Under the pieces are notes generated by a model. It saw only the letters and a list, made by a program, of their open reading frames with translations, made no database searches and was not told where the DNA came from. Positions 8,655 to 18,525 of a stretch of 64,000 nucleotides of DNA are shown one piece after another; the stretch's first letter is position 1; each line of letters opens with the position of its first letter. Source of the stretch: Cohnella phaseoli (GTDB lineage: Bacteria; Bacillota; Bacilli; Paenibacillales; Paenibacillaceae); the NCBI RefSeq assembly GCF_003386235.1, contig NZ_QRDZ01000007.1, positions 1-64,000 on the forward strand, given 5' to 3'. The translations under genes and the position numbers were made by a program.

Positions 8655-9539
8655 TCACCCCCGGTCCGATTGAATATATTTCATGCTGACGATGGTCAGG
8701 AGAAGCGCGAACAGGAACAGCATCAAGCCGATCGCGCTGGCGTAACCGAAATTGTTATACGTAAACGCCTGCTTGTACATGTGGTAGCCGGGAACCATGG
8801 AGGAATAGCCCGGCCCTCCGTCCGTCAGCACCAGTTGGCGGCCAAAGTCCTGCAGTCCCCCGATCATTCCCGTAACGATGAAAAATTTGATCTGTCCCGT
8901 CACGAGCGGAATATCGATGTAACGCACTCTTTTCCACGAGGTCGCCCCGTCAAGCCTGGCGCTGTCGAGCACCTCAGTCGGGATGTTCATCAGCCCGGAC
9001 AGATAAATCAATGGACCGATCCCCGCCGCCCAAGGAAAACCCATGAACAGCATGGAGAACAACACCGTGCTTCCGTCGCTGAGCCAGCCTCTCTTCCACG
9101 ATTCCAGCCCCAGGTAATCCAGCAGCGAATTAATAAGCCCGATGTTCGGATCGTAGATGAAATTCCAGACAAGCAGCCCGACGACGCCGGGAACGACCAG
9201 CGGAACGAGCAGGACAACCCGGTAAAAGTATTTCATCTTCGGATCGCGGACGAAATAGATCAACTCCGCTACGATCAACGGCACCGTAACTCCGATGACG
9301 AGTCCTCCGAACAGCAGGATCAGCATGTTGGGAATCGAATTCAACAACACTTCGTCGTGCGCCATTCTGGTGAAGTTGGTCAAGCCGACGAACGACCATT
9401 TGTCGGTCGCCGCGTCCCAATCGAAAAAGGCCTGCCCCAACCCGCGAATCGGAGGATAATAAGCGAACAAGAGCAAACCGCCGATGATCGGCAGCAGCAA
9501 GAGATAGGCTTGCAAGCTTTCGCGCCATTGACGGCTCAT
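8655..9539 (-). CDS. Carbohydrate ABC transporter permease (MalF/UgpA type)
   Basis: 294 aa, six membrane helices starting at about residue 12 (LLLLPIIGGLLLFAYYP). The EAA loop is EVLDSARLDGATSWKRVRYI. Good ribosome site GGAGGGGG before the ATG. Forms a heterodimer with the downstream permease by family analogy. Its start follows the Ig-like membrane protein by only 2 bp, so the two are very likely co-translated. Confidence 0.9.
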   Translation of the reverse strand: MSRQWRESLQAYLLLLPIIGGLLLFAYYPPIRGLGQAFFDWDAATDKWSFVGLTNFTRMAHDEVLLNSIPNMLILLFGGLVIGVTVPLIVAELIYFVRDPKMKYFYRVVLLVPLVVPGVVGLLVWNFIYDPNIGLINSLLDYLGLESWKRGWLSDGSTVLFSMLFMGFPWAAGIGPLIYLSGLMNIPTEVLDSARLDGATSWKRVRYIDIPLVTGQIKFFIVTGMIGGLQDFGRQLVLTDGGPGYSSMVPGYHMYKQAFTYNNFGYASAIGLMLFLFALLLTIVSMKYIQSDRG

Positions 9540-9541
9540 CG

Positions 9542-10039
9542 TTATCCCCCTCCCAGTTGAATGTGTCCGTTTTTGTTCGGCTTAGGCTTGCCGCCGTCCT
9601 CTTCGCCTTCGGCATCCGTTCCCGACGGCTTGACGACGGGAATGTCGACGAAAGCCTTCTTCTTAATGCCGATAATCTTGCCGACGGAAATGTCGGTAAT
9701 CGCGATCCGATTGTCTACAATCGGCGTAAAAGGCCCTTCGCGATACGAGTAGTAGTCAAACGAGGCTTCGCCGTCGGCATTTGTCTTGATTCGACTCGCT
9801 TTTAATTGGCCGTAGCCTTCCGTGCGGACAAGGGTCAACTCGTCCCCGCCCCGCGGAGTACCGTCCGGATTCGTTACTGTGATCCGTACTTTCATCACGC
9901 TTTTACCGTCCGCGGGCAGGGTTTCCGTCTCCAGGCTGGAACGAATGACGACCTCCCGATTGTTCTCCAGCAGTCCGATGACGACCAGCACTGCCGCGAA
10001 GACCAGCACCGCAAGCCAAATCCATCCTTTGCTTCTCAT
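9542..10039 (-). CDS. Membrane-anchored Ig-like (Big_1) protein in an ABC operon
   Basis: 165 aa. One N-terminal membrane helix (about residues 5-25, WIWLAVLVFAAVLVVIGLL) is followed by an extracytoplasmic beta-rich domain of the bacterial Ig/invasin Big_1 kind (VMKVRITVTNPDGTPRGG, TNADGEASFDYYS) and a polar, low-complexity tail rich in Gly, Lys and Asp. Clear ribosome site GAGGTGA before the ATG. It sits between the binding-protein gene and the permeases, a place usually empty in CUT1 operons. A surface scaffold holding the binding protein or glycan near the permease is possible but untested; no catalytic motif is seen. Confidence 0.7.
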   Translation of the reverse strand: MRSKGWIWLAVLVFAAVLVVIGLLENNREVVIRSSLETETLPADGKSVMKVRITVTNPDGTPRGGDELTLVRTEGYGQLKASRIKTNADGEASFDYYSYREGPFTPIVDNRIAITDISVGKIIGIKKKAFVDIPVVKPSGTDAEGEEDGGKPKPNKNGHIQLGGG

Positions 10040-10099
10040 TCCCGTTCACCTCGGCGACGCGGAAAGGGGGCTATGCCCCTCCCTCCCGCGCATGATTCC

Positions 10100-11647
10100 T
10101 TACCACTTCGACGTATCCAGCTTCTGGGAAGCGATCACCTGATCGGCTCCGGTCCGGAACGCTTTCTCGATATTGGCGAAGAAGGTTTTGTCGTCCATCT
10201 TGTTATCGACCCAGTTCGTTACGTTGCGGCGAACGGCATCATACGTTTCCGAATCGAACCAGACGTTCATGCCGAAGTTAATATCCGGGAGTATAGGCGA
10301 TTCGGATTCCTTGATTCCGTCGAATAGAGAGAGAGCTTCGGCCCCTTTTACCGTCGGACGTCCGACCGGAATTTCGTTAACCAGATATTCGTTGACGTCC
10401 GCCTTGGTCAAATAATGAAGAAATTGGATTGCCGCATTGGTCGTTCCCGCTTTCTCGACGGTCGGCTTGACGATCGCCAGGTTGAACATCGCTTGGATAT
10501 TTTTCGGAAAGCCTTGCTGCTTCTCATAATCCGCCGCCAGCGGCGTCGAGTCGGACCCGATATACGGTTTCGAGAACATTCCCCAGCGGAACGAACGCTT
10601 CGTATCGCTCAGCTCCGAGCTCAGCTCCCACATTCCTCCTTCGCGTATTCCGGCTTTCCCCTGCTGCCATAGCGGCTTCATATCCTGCGTCGCCCAGCCC
10701 TGCGGCCATAACGAGGCGAACGCCTTGTATTGCTTCCACACTTCTTGCATTTCCGGTTTGTCCTGGGAGACGATCCCCTTATGAATGGAACGGATCCATT
10801 CATCTCCAGCCATCTCCTCGGGCGTCTTGGCGCCAGTGTAATTGTACTCGCCGATGAATTTATTCGTGAGAATCGGTACGGAAACCTGAAGCATCTGCCA
10901 TAACGTAGGTCCTTTGTTCTCTACAGTCGGAATAATCGGGATGTATCCGGCCTCCTTGATCTTGGTAAGCGCGGATACGAATTCGGCCCATGTGTTCGGA
11001 ACGGCGAGACCCAGCTCTTCGAAAATATCAATATTATAGAAGAAAGTCGTGGAATCGCCTGCGGCTTGCATAATCGGAACCGTGTACCTCTGGCCGTCGC
11101 TGAACTTCGTAATAATCTCCGCATTGGTAAAGGTGTCCAGCCATTTCGCATTCGCATCGACGTACAGGTTGGGTTGATCGAGATAATCGTCGATCGGCAG
11201 CAACCAGCCCTGGCCGACCATGTTCTGCGGCGTATCCGTCGCCCAAGTAATGTCCGGAGCGTCGCCAGAGGCGATCTTCGTCGTCATCCAGGTCAAGTAT
11301 TCCTCTTGCGAGCTTGTGGGCGCTTTCAAGATCTCCACGCTAATGTGCGGGTTCTCTTTCGTAAAATCCTCGATAATCTTGTCAAGCGCCACTCTTGGAA
11401 CCGGCGTGCCTTCCGTCGGCGTTTTGTCTTCTGTTGGCGTAAACATCTGGGTTGTAATTCTTAACTTCACCGGCTTGTTGTCGTCCGGCTGCTTTGAAGC
11501 GGAAGCCGAAGACGGCGCAGAGGACGAAGGCGAACCGCTATCGGTTGCGGAGCCGCCGCTATTGCCGGAGCAAGCCGTCAGAGTAAGTGCGACGAGCAGC
11601 AGAATCAGCAGAGCGGAGCTTGCGGAATTGCTCAATCCCTTTTTCAT
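10100..11647 (-). CDS. ABC transporter sugar-binding lipoprotein
   Basis: About 515 aa. Lipoprotein signal with lipobox LTAC, then a Ser/Gly/Ala-rich linker and a family-1-type extracellular solute-binding domain (QYTVPIMQAAGDSTTFFYN, typical of sugar-binding proteins). It captures the oligosaccharide for the two permeases downstream. The ATG at 11647 has GGGAGGG 7 bp upstream; the frame is open ten codons further but without a site. First gene of the operon, preceded by a good sigma-A promoter. Longer than most (about 430 aa), a size common for Paenibacillus oligosaccharide binders. Confidence 0.9.
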   Translation of the reverse strand: MKKGLSNSASSALLILLLVALTLTACSGNSGGSATDSGSPSSSAPSSASASKQPDDNKPVKLRITTQMFTPTEDKTPTEGTPVPRVALDKIIEDFTKENPHISVEILKAPTSSQEEYLTWMTTKIASGDAPDITWATDTPQNMVGQGWLLPIDDYLDQPNLYVDANAKWLDTFTNAEIITKFSDGQRYTVPIMQAAGDSTTFFYNIDIFEELGLAVPNTWAEFVSALTKIKEAGYIPIIPTVENKGPTLWQMLQVSVPILTNKFIGEYNYTGAKTPEEMAGDEWIRSIHKGIVSQDKPEMQEVWKQYKAFASLWPQGWATQDMKPLWQQGKAGIREGGMWELSSELSDTKRSFRWGMFSKPYIGSDSTPLAADYEKQQGFPKNIQAMFNLAIVKPTVEKAGTTNAAIQFLHYLTKADVNEYLVNEIPVGRPTVKGAEALSLFDGIKESESPILPDINFGMNVWFDSETYDAVRRNVTNWVDNKMDDKTFFANIEKAFRTGADQVIASQKLDTSKW

Positions 11648-11683
11648 GTAGAGACCCTCCCGAAATTTATTAACCACAATTTG

Positions 11684-11712
11684 ATATTATTTTCTTTTTA
11701 TTAATTAGTCAA
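11684..11712 (-). promoter_or_regulatory. Promoter of the mannoside operon
   Basis: Minus-strand -35 TTGACT (11707-11712), 17-bp spacer, -10 TAATAT (11684-11689), about 30 bp before the ribosome site of the binding-protein gene. Just upstream is an imperfect palindrome (TTAATTTTTAGTTAA, about 11716-11730) that may be the operator of the divergent LacI regulator; this operator is only a suggestion. Confidence 0.65.
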
Positions 11713-11850
11713 AGATTAATTTTTAGTTAATTTTCCGAGATAAATGCTGGATTAAAGCAATTCCCAATGTTAAGATGTAGTTAATTCATACTTCCGCTTC
11801 ATGGCTATTATTGTTAAAATGAGACTATAAATGTATACCCGGGGGTTTCC

Positions 11851-12885
11851 ATGGCGAAAAAAGTCACTTTGCTCGATATATCCAAACAGTTGGGCTTGTC
11901 GACGGCAGCCGTCTCCAAGGCGCTGCGCGGTCTCGATGGCATTAGTCCGGAAACAAGAAAAGCCGTCATGGATACGGCCATAAAGCTAGGCTACAAAGAC
12001 TTCGCAGAGAGCGCGCCTGCGCTTTCAACGTCGCATACCTCCCAAAGCGGACGGGTGCTGTTCGTCGTCGATCCCCGCTTTATGACCGAGGCTCATACGA
12101 TGGCTTCCTATTTCTTCATCGATAAGACGTTGAAGGAGCTCGGCTTTCAATCGTCCCTGCAGGCTTTGTCGGTATCCGGAGAAATGACGGACGAGGCCGT
12201 CTTCCGCGACAAGGATGTCGTCGCCTTGTTTTTGTTCGGGAGAATTTCCGCGAAAAGCGTAGAAAGGATGGTCGGCTTGAACAAGCCGATCATCCTTCTG
12301 GATCATGAATTTCCTTATGCGGAGATCGATTCGGTGATGGTCGATCACTATGAGGGGGCATTCCTGGCGGTACGGCACTTCGTGCAAAACGGCCACATTC
12401 GCATCGGGTACATCGGCGACAATAAGCTGTCTCCGGGATTTCTCGCCCGCTACCGCGGCTTCTGCGACGCGCTCGATTTCTGGGGGTTGGAGCGCCGCTC
12501 CGAATATATGTACGACGTTCATTTCGCCGATTCGTTCGGAGACATCCACTTCGATATAATTCCGTCCAAGCTGGATTACGGGAACTTGCCGTCCGCCTTC
12601 TTCTGCGCGAACGATCCGATAGCCTTCGTCGTCAATCACGCTTTGACCGCGCAAGGTATCCGCACGCCGGACGACGTGTCGATTATCGGCTTCGATAACC
12701 TGGAGTCTTGCCAATGGCAATCCCCGCCGATCAGTTCGCTCGATTATCAGCGGGAGCAGGTCGCCATCCAAGCCGTGAACCTCATGCTGTGGCGTATGGA
12801 TCACCCGGATGCGCCCCGCAACAAAATTATGGTGAAGCCCGAGCTGGTCGTACGCAAATCCGTGGCCCCTCCGGCAATAAAATAA
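11851..12885 (+). CDS. LacI-family transcriptional regulator
   Basis: 344 aa. N-terminal LacI helix-turn-helix and hinge (VTLLDISKQLGLSTAAVSKA, about residues 4-23), then a periplasmic-binding-protein-like effector domain (IGYIGDNKLSPGF, SIIGFDNLESCQWQSPP). Divergently placed upstream of the mannoside operon, so it most likely represses or activates that operon in response to a sugar. GGGGG lies 5 bp before the ATG. The sequence stops 5 bp before an inverted-repeat element that may serve as its terminator. Confidence 0.9.
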   Translation: MAKKVTLLDISKQLGLSTAAVSKALRGLDGISPETRKAVMDTAIKLGYKDFAESAPALSTSHTSQSGRVLFVVDPRFMTEAHTMASYFFIDKTLKELGFQSSLQALSVSGEMTDEAVFRDKDVVALFLFGRISAKSVERMVGLNKPIILLDHEFPYAEIDSVMVDHYEGAFLAVRHFVQNGHIRIGYIGDNKLSPGFLARYRGFCDALDFWGLERRSEYMYDVHFADSFGDIHFDIIPSKLDYGNLPSAFFCANDPIAFVVNHALTAQGIRTPDDVSIIGFDNLESCQWQSPPISSLDYQREQVAIQAVNLMLWRMDHPDAPRNKIMVKPELVVRKSVAPPAIK

Positions 12886-12890
12886 ACGAA

Positions 12891-13041
12891 AGAGGCTGTC
12901 CCATAATTAAAAAGAGTCGTACGAAAAGATGATCGATAGAGAATGTTGCCGTGCATGCATCTCTATGAGGCAGTCTCCAGGAGATACATGCACTTTTTCT
13001 GATCGATCATCTTGTACAACTCTGCTTATGGGACAGCCTCT
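12891..13041. mobile_element. MITE-like near-palindromic element (151 bp)
   Basis: Perfect 16-bp terminal inverted repeats AGAGGCTGTCCCATAA (12891-12906) and its complement (13026-13041). Further paired blocks continue inward: AAGATGATCGAT (12926-12937 with 13002-13013) and GTGCATGCATCTC (12951-12963 with 12981-12993, one mismatch). Almost the whole element can fold into one hairpin. It lies between the convergent lacI and phyH genes, so it could also end transcription both ways. No target-site duplication is obvious. Confidence 0.6.
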
Positions 13042-13054
13042 TCGCGCACAACCA

Positions 13055-14014
13055 TCAGCAAATCTTTTCCTTCTGCCAGCGGATCGATTCATCGTACTTC
13101 GAATAATGGAATCCGATGCTTTCCCAGTATCTCTGCAAATCTTGACGCTGCCAGCCCTCGTACAGTTCCTCCCACGTATACGGACCGTGCGGCAGCAGCG
13201 AGCCGGGCTCGATGACCGTGTCCGGCTTCAAAGCCTGGTACCTGAAATCGCAGGACATTCGGATTTGCCCCGGCTCCTGGTTCGGCATCGACTTGTGAAC
13301 GGTCAAGCTATTAAAGGTCAACACGTCTCCGGCTTCGAAATCGATCGTCTGCCATTCGTAATCAAGGCCGCACAGAATCGTTTCCAGCCCGCCGGCTCCC
13401 GGCGCTTCCGTAACGCCCAGCAATCCGGCTTTATGACTGCCTTTCAGCACAGCGAGACCGCCTAACTGACGGGAAACGTCTCCAAGAGGAATCCAGGCCG
13501 TCCAAGTTTCGGTTTCTCCTTGTATATGAAGAAAATCCTGATGAGACGGCGTGATTGTGGCATCTCGATGGGGCAGCATCACCCGGGCGATATTTCTGGG
13601 ATGGGGGAACGGCTCGTAGCCGAATAACGTGCGATACATGGAGAGCAGCTTTTCGTGATGGGCCATTGCATGAAAAGACTCCAACCCCTGAATCGCCCGA
13701 TAGATATCCCTCGTCACCCCTACGCCATTCCAGCGAAGCTCTTCGTCGGAATGGCGATTAACCGCTTCCACATCGGCCATCCCGTCGATCAGCGAATAGC
13801 GGGAATCCATCAAGCCGCGACTTTCCAGAATCTCCATGACTTCAAGCCTCAGCTTCAGTACGGTCTCCCGCGGAATAAGCCCTTTGAAGAAAAGCATGCC
13901 GTCCTTCTCCGCTCGGCCTCGAAGCGCCTCGGAATCGGCAAGCAACGGTGAAGAGTCTAGAAACGTCCCTGCGATCGGACTTAGATTATTGTCCTTGACC
14001 GGCTGTTCTTTCAC
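13055..14014 (-). CDS. Phytanoyl-CoA dioxygenase (PhyH) family protein
   Basis: 319 aa, cytoplasmic. Fe(II)/2-oxoglutarate-dependent dioxygenase fold: the metal-binding HxD is in TPSHQDFLHI, the distal His is probably in NSLTVHKSMPNQ, and the 2-oxoglutarate-binding Arg may be in IRMSCDFRYQ. Such proteins hydroxylate small molecules or lipids; the substrate is unknown. GTG start at 14014 with AAGGAG 9 bp upstream. Divergent from an AraC regulator 130 bp away, a pairing often seen for PhyH genes in Paenibacillus sugar loci, so control by that regulator is likely. Confidence 0.8.
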   Translation of the reverse strand: MKEQPVKDNNLSPIAGTFLDSSPLLADSEALRGRAEKDGMLFFKGLIPRETVLKLRLEVMEILESRGLMDSRYSLIDGMADVEAVNRHSDEELRWNGVGVTRDIYRAIQGLESFHAMAHHEKLLSMYRTLFGYEPFPHPRNIARVMLPHRDATITPSHQDFLHIQGETETWTAWIPLGDVSRQLGGLAVLKGSHKAGLLGVTEAPGAGGLETILCGLDYEWQTIDFEAGDVLTFNSLTVHKSMPNQEPGQIRMSCDFRYQALKPDTVIEPGSLLPHGPYTWEELYEGWQRQDLQRYWESIGFHYSKYDESIRWQKEKIC

Positions 14015-14144
14015 GATTCATCTCTCCTTGGAATATTGATTTTGATGCCATATTATCATAGAGAGAAGATAGAAGGATTTAGCGGCAGCCGGGTCGTATT
14101 TGTCATTTATCGGCTTTTTCGTTTATCGTCAGGAGGTATCGCCC

Positions 14145-15014
14145 ATGTCCGACAACGAGCGCAAATTCAACCCTATCGTTCATTATGCAAATCGACTTGC
14201 CTGCCGGCCGGGAGAGACGTTCGGTCCGAGAGTAATCGATGATTATCAGTGGCTGTACGTTGAAAAAGGGAAGGGCGAGATCACGATCAACGGTCAAGTG
14301 CACCCCGTGGAATCGGGTTGCCTGCTCGGCTACGGCCCGGAGGTTCCGCACCGAATCTCCGCCGATACAGACGATCCCTTCGTCCTGTTCGGCTTGCACT
14401 TCGCACCCGATGAATCCGAATACGTCGACCGGCCGCATCATCCCTCCGTACGCAACATCGAGCATTCTCCGGAAATCGTTCACGGCTCCTCTGCCTCGGA
14501 CGACGTTCCGAACGCCCTGATCCCCCCCTGCTCGCTAGTCGGGTCATGGGCGCTTCCTTTTTTCGAAGAGCTGGTTAAGGAATTTGATCGTCGGGACGAA
14601 TATGCGCCGCTGGCTCTTCGCGCCGCGATGATTCGACTTTACGTTCGTCTACGTAGAACGGCCAATGCCGATTCCGCCCCGACCAGGCGCAACGACATCG
14701 TCGAACGGATTCGCACTGCGCTCGAAAAGCGTGCGGAAGAGGATTACCGGATGGAGTGGCTGGAGGAGATCACGGGGTATAGCCACGACTACGCCTCAAA
14801 AGTTTATAAGGAAATCGCCGGAACCTCCCCTCATTCCGATCATCAGAGGATGAGGCTTCAAGTCGCACAAAGGTACCTCGAAACGACCGGGCTGTCGGTG
14901 ACGGAGATCGCGGATACGCTGCAATTCGGGAGCATTCATTATTTTTGCAAATGGTTCCGCCGTATGTCCGGCTTGTCTCCAAGCGCTTATCGTTCACGAA
15001 AACGGATGATCTAA
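14145..15014 (+). CDS. AraC-family regulator with cupin sensor domain
   Basis: About 289 aa. N-terminal cupin-like effector domain (KGKGEITINGQVHPVESG, GYGPEVPHRI) and two C-terminal helix-turn-helix motifs (about residues 190-289; EWLEEITGYSHDYASKVYKE and the AraC signature VTEIADTLQFGSIHYFCKWF, ending SGLSPSAYR). The ATG at 14145 has AGGAGG 8 bp upstream, better than the longer start at 14100. Divergent from the PhyH gene, which it probably regulates. Confidence 0.88.
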   Translation: MSDNERKFNPIVHYANRLACRPGETFGPRVIDDYQWLYVEKGKGEITINGQVHPVESGCLLGYGPEVPHRISADTDDPFVLFGLHFAPDESEYVDRPHHPSVRNIEHSPEIVHGSSASDDVPNALIPPCSLVGSWALPFFEELVKEFDRRDEYAPLALRAAMIRLYVRLRRTANADSAPTRRNDIVERIRTALEKRAEEDYRMEWLEEITGYSHDYASKVYKEIAGTSPHSDHQRMRLQVAQRYLETTGLSVTEIADTLQFGSIHYFCKWFRRMSGLSPSAYRSRKRMI

Positions 15015-15084
15015 CCTATTGCGAACGCCGCCTCAATCGATTAGGATAATCTCAAGTAAACTTATCGACATTGAGGTGATTTGA

Positions 15085-15501
15085 ATGCGCGAAGTTCCTA
15101 TGAGATATGTAAAGGCAAACCAAGCGGGAATCGTGCTATCGGTTATTTTATTTTTCCTGCTGCATCAGATTTGGATTTTAGCAGCCCTGTGGGCCATCCA
15201 ATTGGCCGGACTGCTTACCGAGGGAAAGCTGAATCTATTTGTACAGATCGCCAAGCTCGCGCTTAAAAATAAAGGAGAAGAAATGCAGGCGCTTGAGCTG
15301 CAGCGCTTCAACAATCTGCTGGCCGTCCTGTTTCTTACGCTTGCGCTAGTCTTTTTCGGCCTGGGCTGGGACATTGCCGGATACGCCTTCGTAGCCATGC
15401 TGCTGTTGGCAGCCGGGGCGGCGCTGGTCGGGTTCTGCATCGGTTGCACGATCTATTTCTGGATCAAACAGATACGCGCGGGGCGTTTTCGCCGGAATTA
15501 A
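15085..15501 (+). CDS. DUF4395-type integral membrane protein
   Basis: 138 aa with about four hydrophobic helices (residues 15-45, 78-95, 98-120 and partly 40-50). The N-terminal REVPMRYVKANQAG resembles DUF4395 proteins, which usually start with a short charged stretch and an N-Q motif before the first helix. GAGGTGA ribosome site upstream. Function unknown. It stands alone between an AraC gene and a long repeat-containing gap. Confidence 0.65.
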   Translation: MREVPMRYVKANQAGIVLSVILFFLLHQIWILAALWAIQLAGLLTEGKLNLFVQIAKLALKNKGEEMQALELQRFNNLLAVLFLTLALVFFGLGWDIAGYAFVAMLLLAAGAALVGFCIGCTIYFWIKQIRAGRFRRN

Positions 15502-15654
15502 CGGCAAATCCCCCACATACTTTGGTGCATGAAAATATAATTATACGAATATATATTGCGACGGCATCGTCAAGACAAAAACGGCACAGGTTGCCGTTCC
15601 TTGAGGTCGACCAGATTAAACGGTCTATGCGTTACTCCGGCCGTTGGGCAATAA

Positions 15655-15862
15655 GGCACTGATTTGGCCTCCGCTCCACGGCTTGGTTGACACCAGGGCA
15701 CTTTTTTGGCCTCCACCTGACTCAGACGGATCGATTTAGTCCCTCCCAGACACTTATTCACCTGTCATCGGCTCAGACGGACCGATTTAGTCACTCTCAG
15801 ACACTTATTCACCTATCACCACTCCGCGGCTTGGGTAGCATAAGGGCACTTTTTTGGCCTCC
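15655..15862. repeat. Intergenic repeat cluster (51-bp tandem pair plus 17-bp motif, 3 copies)
   Basis: A 51-bp unit occurs twice in tandem, starting at 15721 and 15772, with a core CTCAGACGGAYCGATTTAGT and then CAGACACTTATTCACCT. Flanking it, the motif GCACTTTTTTGGCCTCC occurs at about 15697 and 15846 and in a diverged form at 15656. No gene is seen between 15502 and 16133; the only other feature is the ligA terminator. Confidence 0.65.
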
Positions 15863-16079
15863 ATTCCGCGGCTCCGGTTGGCTAGAGCATAATCTAATCG
15901 GCTGGACCGTGGAGTGAGTAGGTTTAGGCTTAAACTGACAACATTGGGGACTCCCCGCCTTTTGCCTTCAACCGTTGAAAACGGTCAATTTGCCTTTATC
16001 TCCACAACCTCGCCTCGCCTCACCGCTCCGCCCCACCACGTTACGTCACGTCACGACTGCCGAATCTGTTTAAAAGAAG

Positions 16080-16123
16080 AAAAAAGCCCCTGCCCCACTT
16101 GTAAAGTGAGCGCAGAGGCTTTA
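16080..16123 (-). terminator. Terminator after ligA
   Basis: Minus-strand stem AAAGCCTCTGC / GCAGGGGCTTT followed by a T run, 11 bp past the ligA stop codon. Confidence 0.8.
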
Positions 16124-16133
16124 TCGATTTGTT

Positions 16134-18176
<2,043 letters not shown>

Positions 18177-18454
18177 TTAATTAAAAGTAATCTCGGGCTT
18201 CTCTTAAGTGTGAATGTTCAACAAGTTCGAGTGATCAAACTCCGACTTACTGAACAACATCTACGTCTATTGTAGCTCGGAAAGCCGCCAAATGATACCC
18301 GGGAGCCAGTCGCCTTCATTGAAGGAGTTGGAGCTTGCTCTAGACCGACTAAGTCAGCTTGCAGCTCCAGCTTCCATGCCATTAGCCGCTCCAGGCCGAC
18401 TCAGTATGCTTCGATTTCTCGCCGCTCCCATCGCGAACTGAACTCTCCAGAAAG

Positions 18455-18490
18455 AAAAAACTGCATAGAATTTAATTCTACGCAGTTTTC
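18455..18490 (-). terminator. Terminator after the sialidase-like gene
   Basis: Minus-strand hairpin with arms AAAACTGC / GCAGTTTT and an AT-rich inner stem, ending in TTTTTTC. It lies 35 bp downstream of the gene. The rest of the 18162-18525 gap shows no gene; it should hold the ligA promoter, which was not identified with confidence. Confidence 0.85.
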
Positions 18491-18525
18491 TAAAAACCTT
18501 TGAATATTCTGTTTGTCGGAAAAGG

